The notes under the pieces: generated by a model
Seen by the model: only the letters and a program-made list of their open reading frames with translations
Databases searched by the model: none
What the model was told of the DNA's origin: nothing
Assembly (NCBI GenBank): GCA_016794525.1
Contig: JAEUJY010000131.1
Location: 40,071 to 104,070 of the forward strand
Direction of reading: 5' to 3'
DNA length: 64,000 nt
From: Myxococcales bacterium
GTDB taxonomy: Bacteria; Myxococcota_A; Polyangia; Haliangiales; Haliangiaceae
Translations under genes and position numbers: made by a program
Shown here: positions 1-10,359 of the stretch, in pieces
How the letters are laid out: every line of letters begins with the position of its first letter
How positions within the stretch are numbered: the stretch's first letter is position 1

Positions 1-1422
1 GCCCGCGACCTGGTCACCGGCGCGGCGCTGCCCGAGCTGCTCGACGCGGCGACCGTCGTGTTCGTGCCGATCTTCAACGTCGACGGCCACGAGCGGTTCG
101 GCGCGAACAACCGCCCCAACCAGCGCGGCCCCGAGGAGATGGGCTTCCGCACCAACGCCGCCGGGCTCAACCTCAACCGCGACTTCGTCAAGGTCGACAC
201 CCCCGAGATGGCGGCGCTGCTCGGGCTGTGGCGCCGCTGGGACCCGACGGTGTTCGTCGATCTGCACACCACCGACGGCGCCAAGTTCGAGCACGACGTC
301 GCGGTGATGGTCGCGCCCAAGGCCAGCCGCGGCGACGACCTCGAGGCCGCGGGCCGCGCGCTGCAGGACGCGCTGATCGCGCAGGTCGCCGCGCGCGGCC
401 ACCTGCCGCTGCCGTTCTACCCGTCGTTCGACGTCGACGACGATCCGGCGTCGGGGTTCACCGACGGCGACGCCCCGCCGCGCTTCTCGCAGGCCTACGC
501 GACGACCCGCAACCGGCTGGGCATCCTGGTCGAGACCCACTCGTGGCGGACCTACCCCGAGCGGGTCGCCGCCACCCGCCACGTCCTCGAGGCGGTGTTC
601 GCCGAGGCCATCAGCCACGGCCGCCGCTGGCGCGACGTCGAGGCCGCCGCCGACGCCGCCGATCGCGGGGCGGCCGGCCGCGAGGTCGTGCTGATGTCGC
701 ACGGCGATCCGGCGACGCCGCGCACGATCGACTTCCGCGGCTACCACTACCAGCGCGTGCCGTCGGAGGTGTCGGGCGGCACCTGGACCCAGTACGACGA
801 GACGCGGCCCGAGATCTGGCGCGTGCCGCTGCGCGATCACCCGGTGCCGGCGCTGACGGTGCGCGCGCCGGGCGCGGGCTACGTGATCGATGGCGGCTAC
901 GCGGCCGCGATCGCGCCGCGCCTCGACGCCCACGGCCTGCGCTACCAGCGCGTCGCCGACGACGCCGACCTCGACGCCGAGGTGTGGCGGATCGCGCGCC
1001 CGACGTTCGGCAAGACCTTCGAGGGCCGCACCGCCGCGACCATCACCGGCGCGTGGGCGCGCGAGCGCCGGCGCGCGGTGCGCGGCGCGATCTTCGTGCC
1101 GGTGGCGCAGCCCGGCGCCCGGCTGATCCTGCACCTGTTCGAGCCGAGCGCGCCCGACGCGCTGGTCGCGTGGGGGCTGTTCAACGCCGCGCTCGAGAAG
1201 AAGGAGTACATGGAGCCGTACGTCGCCGAGGAGGTCGCGCGCGGCCTGCTGAAGGACCCGGCGATCGCCGCCGCGTTCGCCGAGGCCTTGAAGGACCCGG
1301 CGTTCGCCGCCGATCCGGCGCAGCGCCTCGACTGGTTCTACCGGCGCAGCCCCGCGTGGGACGAGCGCATGGGCCTGATCCCGGTGTTCCGCGTCGACGT
1401 CGCACCGCCGCTGGCGAAGTAG
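1..1422 (+). CDS. M14 family zinc carboxypeptidase, 5' end missing
   Basis: The reading frame is open from the first base of the window, so the true start lies upstream and 473 C-terminal residues are visible. Family hallmarks are present. An NVDGHERFG segment is followed by an Asn/Arg substrate-binding motif (GLNLNRDF). The third zinc ligand is in DLHTTDG (His codon at 265). The likely catalytic glutamate is in LVETHSW (Glu codon at 532). The first zinc-binding HxxE motif would be upstream of the window. Known M14 enzymes remove C-terminal residues or cleave peptidoglycan peptides; the substrate here cannot be told. The roughly 270 residues after the catalytic Glu form an extra C-terminal region not explained by the catalytic fold. 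The stop is TAG at 1420. Confidence 0.85.
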   Translation, partial: ARDLVTGAALPELLDAATVVFVPIFNVDGHERFGANNRPNQRGPEEMGFRTNAAGLNLNRDFVKVDTPEMAALLGLWRRWDPTVFVDLHTTDGAKFEHDVAVMVAPKASRGDDLEAAGRALQDALIAQVAARGHLPLPFYPSFDVDDDPASGFTDGDAPPRFSQAYATTRNRLGILVETHSWRTYPERVAATRHVLEAVFAEAISHGRRWRDVEAAADAADRGAAGREVVLMSHGDPATPRTIDFRGYHYQRVPSEVSGGTWTQYDETRPEIWRVPLRDHPVPALTVRAPGAGYVIDGGYAAAIAPRLDAHGLRYQRVADDADLDAEVWRIARPTFGKTFEGRTAATITGAWARERRRAVRGAIFVPVAQPGARLILHLFEPSAPDALVAWGLFNAALEKKEYMEPYVAEEVARGLLKDPAIAAAFAEALKDPAFAADPAQRLDWFYRRSPAWDERMGLIPVFRVDVAPPLAK

Positions 1423-1426
1423 CCGG

Positions 1427-3394
1427 TCACGGCCGCGCCGCGAACCGGCGCTGGCGACGCCGCCACAGCGTCAGCGCCAGCGCGATCAGCGCGAGCCCGG
1501 CGACGCCGCCGCCGATCAGCGCCGGCCACGGCGCGCGGTGGCGCGGCAGGTAGCGCCGGGCCCGCGCGAACTCGGGCGCGGGGCAGTCGATGCCGAAGTC
1601 GAACGACACCGCGGCGGGGCCGGTGCGGACGTAGCGCCGCCACAGCCGCTGCTCGCGCTCGGGGTCGGTGGAGTGCACGTACGTCGCCGCCTGGCACAGC
1701 GCCATCGCGTAGGCCTGCGAGCGGTGCGGCAGGCGATCGGCGGCGGCCTCGGCGAGGTCGGCGGCGAGGTGGCGGTAGTGGTAGCGGCGCGTGCTGGCGG
1801 GCGCGCTGGCGACGTAGCGCCCGGCCTCGGCCGCGCCGCCCGGCACCAGCCGCTCGACGCGGACGATCTCGTGGCCGTTGTCGACGTCGGGATCGGGGTC
1901 GGTGTCCTCGACCCAGTCCCAGCGGGCGTCGGGATCGTACTGCGCGCCGTACAGCTCCCAGTCGGGCGCCGCCGCGGTGCCGAGGATCGCGAGGCCGTCC
2001 TTCCGCGCGAACAAGGACGCCGTGTACAGGAGCTCGGCCTGCGCGATCGGATCGTCGGTGTGCGCCAGCGCCGAGCGCGCCGCGGCGTAGGCCATCGCCG
2101 GGGCCCGCGCGCTGGCCGGCAGGTAGGCCAGCGCCTCGGCGTAGCGCCCGGCGCGCATCATCCGCCGGCCCAGGATCGCCGCCAGCGCGTCGGCGTCCAT
2201 CGCGAACTCGTCGTGGTCGCCCGGCGCGCCGGCGTCGAGCCCGCGCACGAACCGCGCGAGCTCGTCGATCGTCAGCACGCGCTCGGCGACGTACGCGACG
2301 TCGCTGGCGTAGGTGCCGTGCGAGCCCCACAGGTGCGCCATCGCGTCGAGCCAGCGGCCGTCGTCCAGCGCCACCAGCGCGCGATCGCCGCGCACCCGAT
2401 CGACGCGCCGCGGATCCCAGCACGCGTCGTAGCCGCCGTCCTGATCGCACGCGCCGTCGCGTTCGGCGTACCCCTGCTCGGCCGCGGCCATCGCGCGATC
2501 GGCGGCCGGGCGGTCGCCGGCGCGCAGCGCCAGCTTGCCCCGCACCCAGCTCGCCAGCGGGCTCGCGCCGGCGCGCGCCACCAGCGCGGTCGCGCGATCC
2601 CACGCGCCCTCCTGGTACGCGATCGCCGCCAGCCGCTCGGGGACGACGAGCCGCGGCGCGGCCACGAGCGCCTCCCACACCCGCGCGGCCTCGGCGTCGG
2701 TCAGCTCGACGCGGCGGGTCGCGAGGTACGTCGCGATCAGCGCCTGGCCGGTCGGATCGGCGATCAGCCCGGCCTCGGCGCCGTCGGCGATCGCCGCCCG
2801 CGCGACGATCAGCAGCGACGGCGCGCCGTCGGGGTGGCCGAGCGCGGCCTGCTCGGCGTAGAGCCTCACCGCGGTCACCCGGTCGCCGTGCGCGAGGTGG
2901 AGCCGCGCCTCCTGGCCCAGGCTCGACGCCGCCAGGCCGGCGTCGTCGGCGAAGCCGGCGTCGACCAGCGCGCGCACCTGCCGGTAGTAGCCCGCGGCCG
3001 CGGGCCAGCCGGTGGTGCGGCCGAGCATGTACGCCGCCCAGGTCGAGCGGTGCTGGCGCTCGGCGGCCGGCAGCGCCAGCACGCCGGCGTAGTCGCCGGC
3101 CAGGTAGCGGCGCCGCTCCTCGCGGTCGGCGTCGTCGACCTCGACCGGCTCGGCGCCGACCACCGCGTACCGACGGGCCGGCGTCACCAGCTCGGCGGCC
3201 TCGACGACGAACCTGCCCTCGGGCAGCTCGGCCAGCGCCTGGCCGCGATCGCGGAGCAGCGAGACCGGGAAGTCGGGGCCGCACGCGGTGGCCGGGCGCT
3301 CGGGGCCGAGCGCCGCGGCCAGCGCGATCGCCAGCCCCACCGCCACCCCGCGCCATCGGCCACGTCGCGTCGCTCGAGCGCACCCCGGTTGCAC
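1427..3394 (-). CDS. Envelope-anchored TPR-like protein of unknown function
   Basis: This 655-residue protein is not recognised as a named family. The GTG start at 3394 gives an arginine-rich n-region and a hydrophobic stretch (GVAVGLAIALAAALG). Then comes ATACGPDFP, a probable signal-peptide end with a Cys that could be lipidated, although the lipobox is not canonical. The middle is alanine-rich and helical, with TPR-like pairs of helices, and contains short cysteine-containing patches such as GACDQDGGYDACWD. A single membrane segment near the C-terminus (LIGGGVAGLALIALALTLW) is followed by basic residues, so the bulk should lie outside the cytoplasm. It converges on the M14 gene with only a few bases between. 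Confidence 0.6.
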   Translation of the reverse strand: MQPGCARATRRGRWRGVAVGLAIALAAALGPERPATACGPDFPVSLLRDRGQALAELPEGRFVVEAAELVTPARRYAVVGAEPVEVDDADREERRRYLAGDYAGVLALPAAERQHRSTWAAYMLGRTTGWPAAAGYYRQVRALVDAGFADDAGLAASSLGQEARLHLAHGDRVTAVRLYAEQAALGHPDGAPSLLIVARAAIADGAEAGLIADPTGQALIATYLATRRVELTDAEAARVWEALVAAPRLVVPERLAAIAYQEGAWDRATALVARAGASPLASWVRGKLALRAGDRPAADRAMAAAEQGYAERDGACDQDGGYDACWDPRRVDRVRGDRALVALDDGRWLDAMAHLWGSHGTYASDVAYVAERVLTIDELARFVRGLDAGAPGDHDEFAMDADALAAILGRRMMRAGRYAEALAYLPASARAPAMAYAAARSALAHTDDPIAQAELLYTASLFARKDGLAILGTAAAPDWELYGAQYDPDARWDWVEDTDPDPDVDNGHEIVRVERLVPGGAAEAGRYVASAPASTRRYHYRHLAADLAEAAADRLPHRSQAYAMALCQAATYVHSTDPEREQRLWRRYVRTGPAAVSFDFGIDCPAPEFARARRYLPRHRAPWPALIGGGVAGLALIALALTLWRRRQRRFAARP

Positions 3395-3441
3395 GATCGC
3401 GCCAACGCGCCAGCGCGCGCCCCTATTTCACGCCGTCGCCG

Positions 3442-4103
3442 TCACGCCGCGAACGTGGCCTGGTGCCAGGCGCACAGCGGCGCGAGGCCGTCGAAGACCA
3501 CGTCGGCGCCGGCGGCCTCGAGGGTCGCCCGATCGTCGGCGCCGGTCGTGACGGCGACGACCCTGGCGCCGCACGCCCGCGCCGCGGCGACGTCGTGCAC
3601 CGTGTCGCCGACCACCACCGCGGTGTCGCCGGCGCCGATGCCGCTCTTGGTGATCGCGACCGCGACCAGCTCGGCGCGATCGGTCGAGTCGCAGCCGTAG
3701 CCGCCGAAGCCGAAGTGGTGGGCCAGGCCGGCGGTCTCGAGCTTGGCCCGGGCGCCGGCGGCGACGTTGCCGGTGGCCACGCCCAGCCGCACCTCGGGCC
3801 GCGCGCCCAGCCACGCCAGCACCCGATCGGCGTCGGGCAGCACCCGCAGGCTGGTCGGCAGGTCGCGCCCCAGGTGGGCCAGGTAGTCGTCGAGGATGGC
3901 GTCGATCTCGCCCGGCCGTGGCTCGCGATCGAGCGCGCGGAGGATCAGCTGGCGGACGATCCAGCCGTCGGTGCGGCCGCCGAACGCCACGCCGCGGGCG
4001 GCGTCCTCGACGCCGTAGCGCTCGCGCATCACCGCGGCCAGGGCGCGCGCTCCGGCGCCGCCGGCCCGCACCAGCGTGCCGTCGATGTCGAACAGGTACG
4101 CGA

Positions 4104-4107
<4 letters not shown>
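3442..4107 (-). CDS. HAD-superfamily phosphatase (phosphoglycolate phosphatase-like)
   Basis: The 221-residue protein carries the HAD motif I DIDGTL (Asp7 and Asp9) immediately after the start. It has a helical cap region, a motif II Thr in VATGN, a motif III Lys region, and the motif IV acid pair region VVVGDTVHDVAAA. Length and order fit haloacid-dehalogenase-like hydrolases that dephosphorylate small metabolites; the substrate is not predictable. The start chosen is GTG at 4107, because it overlaps the TGA of the upstream protease gene as GTGA and places DIDGTL at the usual N-terminal position. The frame stays open further upstream, but only inside the protease gene, and encodes arginine-rich shadow sequence. 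Translational coupling to the protease gene is likely. Confidence 0.85.
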
Positions 4108-5165
<1,058 letters not shown>

Positions 5166-5171
5166 CCGCCT

Positions 5172-5177
5172 ATCCTA
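5172..5177 (-). promoter_or_regulatory. -10 element for a leaderless protease transcript
   Basis: TAGGAT lies six bases before the GTG start codon at 5165. Transcription would begin at or next to the start codon. No -35 match is obvious. Confidence 0.45.
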
Positions 5178-5221
5178 GCACCGCCACGCCACGCAGCACC
5201 CGGCGACCCCAGCGGCGCCGC

Positions 5222-6967
5222 TCACGCCAGCGCCGCGCCGACCACCCGGGCCAGGCTCAGCCAGCTCGGCGCCAGCTCGTGGCGGATCATCTGCCGCGCC
5301 ACCGGCACCGCGCGCGGGTTGCCGGTGAACCACAGCGGCCGCGGCCGCACCACCAGCGGCCCGCGCAGGATCGCCTTGTCGATGTTCTCGATCATGTAGG
5401 TGTTGTGCACCCAGCCCAGCCCGCTCTGGATGTCGCGCAGCGTCGCCGACGGGTGGCCGCCCCACGGCAGCGACCCGACGCCGTAGCCGAGCGCCGGCCA
5501 GTGGTTGACCGCGACGGTGCCGTAGCGCAGGTCGGTGATCGCCCGCTCGATCGCCGGCGCCACGCCGGGGTCGCGCTCGAGGCCGGGCGGGACGAACAGC
5601 GCCGCGTTGAGCGTGCCCCACAGCCGGTCGTTGCAGAACCGGGTCGCCGCGGCCAGGAACTCGATCGGATCGCCGACCGGCAGCACGACGTCCGAGACCA
5701 TCGCGCAGAACGGCTCGACGGTGAACACCGGCTCGGCGGCGGTCGGATCGAGGCCGCGCACGATCGTCCACGGCAGCTCGCCGGCGCCGGCGCCGCCCGG
5801 GATCAGCAGGTCGCGGCCGGCGGTCAGCCGGGCGTAGCGCTCGAACGCGCCCGGGTAGTACGCCGCGCGCGGCGGGGTCGCCGCCAGCTCGCGCGCGACC
5901 AGCCCCCAGAACGCGTCGTGCTGGGCCCAGCCGTGGGCGGTGACGACGACCTTGGCCGCGTTGCAGTTGAACGACGCGTTGTTGGTGATCATCGTCGCCA
6001 GGTTGGCGGCCATGAACGCCAGCTCGCCGTCGGCGTAGTCGGCCGGCACGATCGCCACCGGGCTGACGTTGCCCAGCTCGCTCGAGATCGGCTTGGCCAG
6101 CAGCGGCTCGCCGCTGGCCTGGCGCTGCGCGCGCGCCGGGCCCGGCGGCCCCCACACGATCCGATCGTGGGTCTGATCGGAGCCGGTGATGTGGACGTCG
6201 TCGACCGCCGGGTGCTCGACGAGGTACTGGCCGACGTCGGCGCCGCCGTAGACGATCCGCAGGTACCCGGCGTCGATCAGCGGCGCCAGCGCCCGCGCGA
6301 GGATCGGCCCGGCCCACTCGTTGACCGGGTTCATCTTGAGCAGCGCGACGAAGCCCTCGACGAACAGCTTCGACAGCACGTCCATCGGGGGGATCGACGA
6401 CACGTTGCCGGCGCCGAGGATCAGCGACACCCCGCCCTCGGGATCGCGCTGGCGGTAGAAGCCGGCCTGGCGCCGCGCGGCGTCGGCGCGGGTGACGCCC
6501 GGCGCCAGGAGCACGCTGCCCTTGAAGCCGCGGAACGCCATCCGGTCGAGGTTCGACACCGGGAACGCCTCGATCTCGACCCGGCCGTCGGCGCGGGTCA
6601 CGCCGCCGGTGCCGAGCGGCGGGCGGCCGTTGCGGGCGATCGCCTCGAGGCTGTCGCCCAGCAGCCGCGCCAGGCGCAGGGTCGGCAGCGGGCCGGCGAT
6701 CCACTCCTCGGCCTGGTAGGCCCCGGTCAGCCGCTTGGCCTTGCAGCCGGTCGCGACCCAGGCCTCGGCGCAGTCGGCGATCCGCGGCATGCACGCGCGC
6801 ACCAGCGCCGCCTTGGCCGCCGGCGCCAGCCGCGCGAACGGCCGGGCCCGATCGCGCAGCGTCGCCAGCGCGGCGTCGAGGCGCGCCCGCTCGGTCGGCA
6901 GCGCGCTGGCCGTCGGCGGGATGGGCGCCGCGGCGAGCGGGTGGGGAGGCGCGATCGGGGAGGCCAT
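5222..6967 (-). CDS. Aldehyde dehydrogenase family protein
   Basis: This 581-residue protein has the ALDH catalytic pair: Glu297 in SSELGNVSP and the nucleophile Cys335 in NASFNCNAAK. Between and before them are Rossmann-fold signatures (LILGAGNVSS, VHITGSD). ALDH enzymes oxidise aldehydes to acids, or acyl-CoAs, with NAD(P)+. The length exceeds the usual roughly 500 residues: there is an N-terminal extension of about 45 residues rich in Ala/Pro and an expanded region before the coenzyme-binding part. The cofactor and substrate cannot be assigned. It is a single-gene unit, divergent from yhbY; TAGAGT five bases before the ATG is a plausible -10. Confidence 0.85.
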   Translation of the reverse strand: MASPIAPPHPLAAAPIPPTASALPTERARLDAALATLRDRARPFARLAPAAKAALVRACMPRIADCAEAWVATGCKAKRLTGAYQAEEWIAGPLPTLRLARLLGDSLEAIARNGRPPLGTGGVTRADGRVEIEAFPVSNLDRMAFRGFKGSVLLAPGVTRADAARRQAGFYRQRDPEGGVSLILGAGNVSSIPPMDVLSKLFVEGFVALLKMNPVNEWAGPILARALAPLIDAGYLRIVYGGADVGQYLVEHPAVDDVHITGSDQTHDRIVWGPPGPARAQRQASGEPLLAKPISSELGNVSPVAIVPADYADGELAFMAANLATMITNNASFNCNAAKVVVTAHGWAQHDAFWGLVARELAATPPRAAYYPGAFERYARLTAGRDLLIPGGAGAGELPWTIVRGLDPTAAEPVFTVEPFCAMVSDVVLPVGDPIEFLAAATRFCNDRLWGTLNAALFVPPGLERDPGVAPAIERAITDLRYGTVAVNHWPALGYGVGSLPWGGHPSATLRDIQSGLGWVHNTYMIENIDKAILRGPLVVRPRPLWFTGNPRAVPVARQMIRHELAPSWLSLARVVGAALA

Positions 6968-6972
6968 GGCCC

Positions 6973-6978
6973 ACTCTA
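6973..6978 (-). promoter_or_regulatory. -10 element upstream of aldehyde dehydrogenase
   Basis: TAGAGT lies five bases before the ATG at 6967, giving a likely leaderless start. It sits in the short divergent region shared with yhbY. Confidence 0.4.
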
Positions 6979-7006
6979 CCGCGGCGGCGTCGGCGCCGAC
7001 CTGTGG

Positions 7007-7012
7007 TACTCA
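7007..7012 (+). promoter_or_regulatory. -10 element upstream of yhbY
   Basis: TACTCA lies six bases before the ATG at 7019. There is no Shine-Dalgarno between them. Confidence 0.35.
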
Positions 7013-7018
7013 CCGGCG

Positions 7019-7342
7019 ATGTCCCTGACTGGTAAGCAACGCCGCCACCTCCGCGCCCTCGGTCACGAGCTCGCGCCGGTCGCCCAGGTGGGCAAGGGTG
7101 GCGTCTCCGCCGCGGTGATCGCGGCGGTCGATCGCGCCCTCGCCGATCACGAGCTGGTGAAGATCAAGCTGCTCGAGAGCCTCGACGTCGACCGCGAGGC
7201 CGCCGCCGGCCTGCTCGCCACCGGCACCCGCGCCGAGGTGGCGCAGATCCTCGGCCGCACCGTGCTGCTGTACCGGCCCGACCCCGACGAGCCGCGCATC
7301 AAGCTGCCGAAGGCGGCCCGCACGGATGTTAACCGGGACTGA
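7019..7342 (+). CDS. yhbY: YhbY family RNA-binding (CRM domain) protein
   Basis: The 107-residue protein is a single CRM domain. It opens with LTGKQRRHLRALGHEL and carries the RNA-binding loop VGKGGVS at residues 24-30. The alpha/beta pattern ends in RTVLLYRPDP. YhbY proteins associate with pre-50S ribosomal particles. The start is the ATG at 7019, because the domain begins immediately and the frame upstream of it reads as low-complexity shadow. It is monocistronic here, between a divergent aldehyde dehydrogenase and the VTC gene. Confidence 0.92.
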   Translation: MSLTGKQRRHLRALGHELAPVAQVGKGGVSAAVIAAVDRALADHELVKIKLLESLDVDREAAAGLLATGTRAEVAQILGRTVLLYRPDPDEPRIKLPKAARTDVNRD

Positions 7343-7460
7343 ACGCGCGCCCGCGAACTGCACGAAGTTTGCACAACGCACGACGACGCGCACCGCGGCC
7401 ACGCGGACGTGGCGTCCGCGCGACGGACTGTGACATCATCGTCCCACGTCCGTCGCCGTC

Positions 7461-8303
7461 ATGACACCGCCCTCCTCCTCTGCGACCGCGCGCGAGCAAG
7501 ACGCGCACATGACCGCGCATCGGCGCGAGGACAAGTACCTCGTCTCCGCCGAGGCCGCCAAGGCGGTGGCCGCCGCCGCCAACCGCCACCTGATCCCGCA
7601 CCGGTTCCGCGGCGACGGCGCGAACCTGCTGCCGGGCGCGAAGCACTTCGTCACGACGATCTACTTCGACACGCCGGGCCGCGAGCTGTTCCACGCCGCC
7701 CACGGCCACAGCCAGCACCTCAAGCTGCGGGCCAAGGAGTACTACGATCTCCACCCCGACCTGACCGAGACCGCGACCGACGTCGCCGAGCTGGTCCGGT
7801 TCCAGCCGATCGTCTGGCTCGAGGTGAAGAGCAAGGACGCGGCGTTCACCGGCAAGCAGCGCATCGGCATCCCCAAGGTCGACGTGCCGGCGTTCTTCGC
7901 CGAGGGGCGGCTGACGCCGGCGATGCTGCAGATCCACGAGGCCACCTACGGCGGCGACGCCACCGCCGCGCTCACCGCGGTCGCGCGGCTGTGCGCGAGC
8001 TGCAAGGAGCCGCTGCGCGCCGACTGCCTGGTCAGCTACCGGCGGCAGGCGTGGCAGGACGAGGCCGGCGCGCTGCGCCTGACGATCGATCACGGCCTGG
8101 CGTTCTTCCGGCCGCCGCCCGACCTGTGGCTGCGGCGCAAGGCGCTGGTGCGCGAGTCGCTGGGCGCGCCGGTCGCGACCGAGGCGCGCCGGGTGCTCGA
8201 GGTCAAGACCCGCGGCCCGGCGCCGGCGTGGCTCGCCGAGCTGGGGCTCGCGCCGATCGAGTTCAGCAAGTTCGAGGCGGCCTCGACCGCGATCCATGGC
8301 TGA
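7461..8303 (+). CDS. VTC domain protein (polyphosphate polymerase fold)
   Basis: The 280-residue protein matches the tunnel-shaped VTC/triphosphate tunnel metalloenzyme fold. It has an N-terminal basic motif HRREDKYLV (from residue 20), TTIYFDT (65-71), KLRAKEYYD (88-96), WLEVKSK (119-125) and KQRIGIPK (132-139). It ends with LEVKTR and the conserved-style EFSKFEAA. In yeast Vtc4 this fold makes polyphosphate from ATP, and the charged residues line the tunnel. The start could be ATG 7461 or the internal ATG at 7509, which lies just before the domain. The end overlaps the next gene, a Na/Pi-cotransporter-like protein, by eight bases, so the two are coupled and probably act on the same phosphate or polyphosphate pool. 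Catalytic activity is inferred. Confidence 0.85.
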   Translation: MTPPSSSATAREQDAHMTAHRREDKYLVSAEAAKAVAAAANRHLIPHRFRGDGANLLPGAKHFVTTIYFDTPGRELFHAAHGHSQHLKLRAKEYYDLHPDLTETATDVAELVRFQPIVWLEVKSKDAAFTGKQRIGIPKVDVPAFFAEGRLTPAMLQIHEATYGGDATAALTAVARLCASCKEPLRADCLVSYRRQAWQDEAGALRLTIDHGLAFFRPPPDLWLRRKALVRESLGAPVATEARRVLEVKTRGPAPAWLAELGLAPIEFSKFEAASTAIHG

Positions 8304-10305
8304 TCCCGCCCGCCGCCGCAGCCGCGCGCGCCTGCGCACCGCGCTGGGCTGGCTGCTCACGTTGACGATCGTGCTGTACTCGATCGTCGACTGGGGCGAC
8401 GACGACGACGACCGCATCGCGGCGGCGGCCGGCGACGGCGACGGCGACGACAAGCTACGCATCCGCACGATCAGCGACGCCGAGGTCAGCCCCGGCGACG
8501 CGGTGGTGGTGCGGTTCGACAACGCCGACGACGAGCTGCCGATCGGCGCGCGCGTCGCCGGCGCCGCCGCCGAGATCCTCGACCGCCGCGCGCACTCGCT
8601 GGTGGTGCGCATCCCCGACGAGGTGGCGCCCGGCCGCGCGCCGTTGCGGCTGGTCCAGGGCGCGCGCAAGAGCAAGTCGTGGGACCTGCTGGTCCGCCCG
8701 CCGCGCCACGGCAAGCTGGTGGCCAAGGTGATCGGCGGGCTGGCGCTGTTCTTCTACGGCTTCGGCGTGCTCGCCGCCGGCTTCCGCGGGCTGGCCGGGC
8801 GACGGCTCCGCCAGCAGCTCGGTCGGCTCACCGAGGCCCCGACCCGCGCGGTCGGCGTCGGCGTCGCGGTCGGCGCCGCGACCCAGCTCACCACGACCGC
8901 GACCGCGGTGACGATCGGGCTGATCGAGGCGCGGCTGCTGGCGCTCGGGCCGGCGCTCGCGATCCTGGTCGGCGCGCAGCTCGGCGCGTCGCTGGTCGGC
9001 GCGCTGTTGCCGCTCGGCTTCGCGCGCGAGAGCCTCGAGATCGTCGCGATCGGCGTGGCCTGGACCGCGGTCGCCAACACCCGCCGCACCCGCGCGATCG
9101 GCCAGGCCATCCTCGGCGTCGGCCTGGTCCTGTACGGCCTGCGCCTGTTGCAGTCGGGCATCGATCCGCTGCTCGCCGATCCCAAGCTCCTGGCCTACGT
9201 CGGCTACCTGCGCGACGACGGCGTCGCGCCGATGCTCCTGGCCGCCGCGGTCGGCGTGCTCGGCGGGCTGGTGCTGCAGGGCCCGGGGCCGGTCTACGGC
9301 CTCGGCCTCGGCCTGGCCCAGGTGTCGGGCGCGCTGTCGTTGACCAACCTGCTGGCGATCCTCGCCGGCACCAACCTCGGCGCCGCGATCGGGGTGGCGA
9401 TCGTCGCCGGCGCCAGCGCGCGCAACCGGCCGCTGGTCCGCCCGCAGCTGGCGTTCGGGCTGGTGGCGACCGCGGTCGCGCTGGCGATGGTGCCGGCGGT
9501 GGCGGCGCTGGCCGACGCGCTGGTGCCCGGCGATCCGGCGCGCCTCGACTACCGCCACGCGGTGATGATGCCCAACCTGTCGGCGCACCTCGCCGTCGGG
9601 TTCACGCTGTCGCAGCTGGCGATCACGCTGGCGTGGACCGCGCTGGCGGTGCCGCGGCTGGCCCGCGCGATCGCGCAGCAGAAGCCGCGGGCGCCCAGCG
9701 TCGCGTCGGCGGCCACCGCGCAGCCGGAGCTGGCGACCGCGTTCGAGCGCCACCGCGCCGCGCTCGACGCCTGCCTGGCGGCCGCCACCTCGGGCGAGCG
9801 GGTCGGCGCCGAGCTCGAGGTGGCGCTGGCCGAGACCCGGGCCACCGTCGAGGAGCACTTCGCGGCGCTGGCCGGCGACGAGGCGACGCCGACGGTCGAG
9901 CGGCTGCGGCGCGCGGTGCTCGGCACGCTGCAGCTGCAGCGCGCGATCGAGCAGGTGGTGCACGTCACCGAGCTGGGCGTCGAGCGTGGCCTGGCGCTGA
10001 CCGCCGAGGAGCAGGTGCGGATGGCCGCGCTGCACCGCCTCGCCGCCACCTCGCTCACCGCGCTGGCCGCGGCCGCCGACGGCCAGCCGCTCGACATCGA
10101 GGCCGCGCGCGGTCGCGAGATCGAGATGAACCTGCTCGAGGCCGAGTCGCGGGCCACGCCGGCCGCCCCGCTCGGGCGCCGGCGCAACGACTCGACGTCG
10201 GTGCGGCTCGGCCTGGCCGAGCTGATCGACGCCTACGAGCACGTCGGCAACCACCTGTTCCGGGTCGCCAAGGCCCTGGCCGAGGAAGACGATGACGACG
10301 ATTGA
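8296..10305 (+). CDS. Na/Pi-cotransporter-like membrane protein with PhoU-like C-terminal domain
   Basis: The 669-residue protein has four parts. First is an N-terminal membrane anchor with an acidic DDDDD patch. Next is a beta-rich domain of about 100 residues with an IPT-like appearance. The membrane core (residues about 138-470) contains two related halves of the Na/Pi-cotransporter type. The last part is a helical PhoU-like region (about 480-669). In the family each half normally holds a QSSS motif; here the equivalents read TQLTTTATA (near 196) and LQGPGPVYG (near 327), so the substrate site is altered. It may carry another anion, act as a sensor, or work with the overlapping VTC protein. 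The ATG at 8296 lies inside the end of the VTC gene. Confidence 0.8.
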   Translation: MADPARRRSRARLRTALGWLLTLTIVLYSIVDWGDDDDDRIAAAAGDGDGDDKLRIRTISDAEVSPGDAVVVRFDNADDELPIGARVAGAAAEILDRRAHSLVVRIPDEVAPGRAPLRLVQGARKSKSWDLLVRPPRHGKLVAKVIGGLALFFYGFGVLAAGFRGLAGRRLRQQLGRLTEAPTRAVGVGVAVGAATQLTTTATAVTIGLIEARLLALGPALAILVGAQLGASLVGALLPLGFARESLEIVAIGVAWTAVANTRRTRAIGQAILGVGLVLYGLRLLQSGIDPLLADPKLLAYVGYLRDDGVAPMLLAAAVGVLGGLVLQGPGPVYGLGLGLAQVSGALSLTNLLAILAGTNLGAAIGVAIVAGASARNRPLVRPQLAFGLVATAVALAMVPAVAALADALVPGDPARLDYRHAVMMPNLSAHLAVGFTLSQLAITLAWTALAVPRLARAIAQQKPRAPSVASAATAQPELATAFERHRAALDACLAAATSGERVGAELEVALAETRATVEEHFAALAGDEATPTVERLRRAVLGTLQLQRAIEQVVHVTELGVERGLALTAEEQVRMAALHRLAATSLTALAAAADGQPLDIEAARGREIEMNLLEAESRATPAAPLGRRRNDSTSVRLGLAELIDAYEHVGNHLFRVAKALAEEDDDDD

Positions 10306-10324
10306 TTCGACGGGTACGCCGGAC

Positions 10325-10359
10325 CGCCGCGCCACGCTGATCGTGTTCGAGGGCATCGA
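10325..10359 (+). repeat. 35-bp direct repeat, copy 1 (5' tmk fragment)
   Basis: This 35-base block is identical to 10470-10504 inside the intact tmk gene. The copies are 110 bases apart and flank an inserted double-hairpin element. The block encodes RRATLIVFEGI in both copies. Confidence 0.85.

Noticed and set aside
1338..3383. Long open frames overlapping the 655-residue gene in another frame and antisense
   Set aside because: They read as arginine/glycine-rich low-complexity sequence, the usual shadow of a GC-rich gene with GC at third positions, and show no domain.
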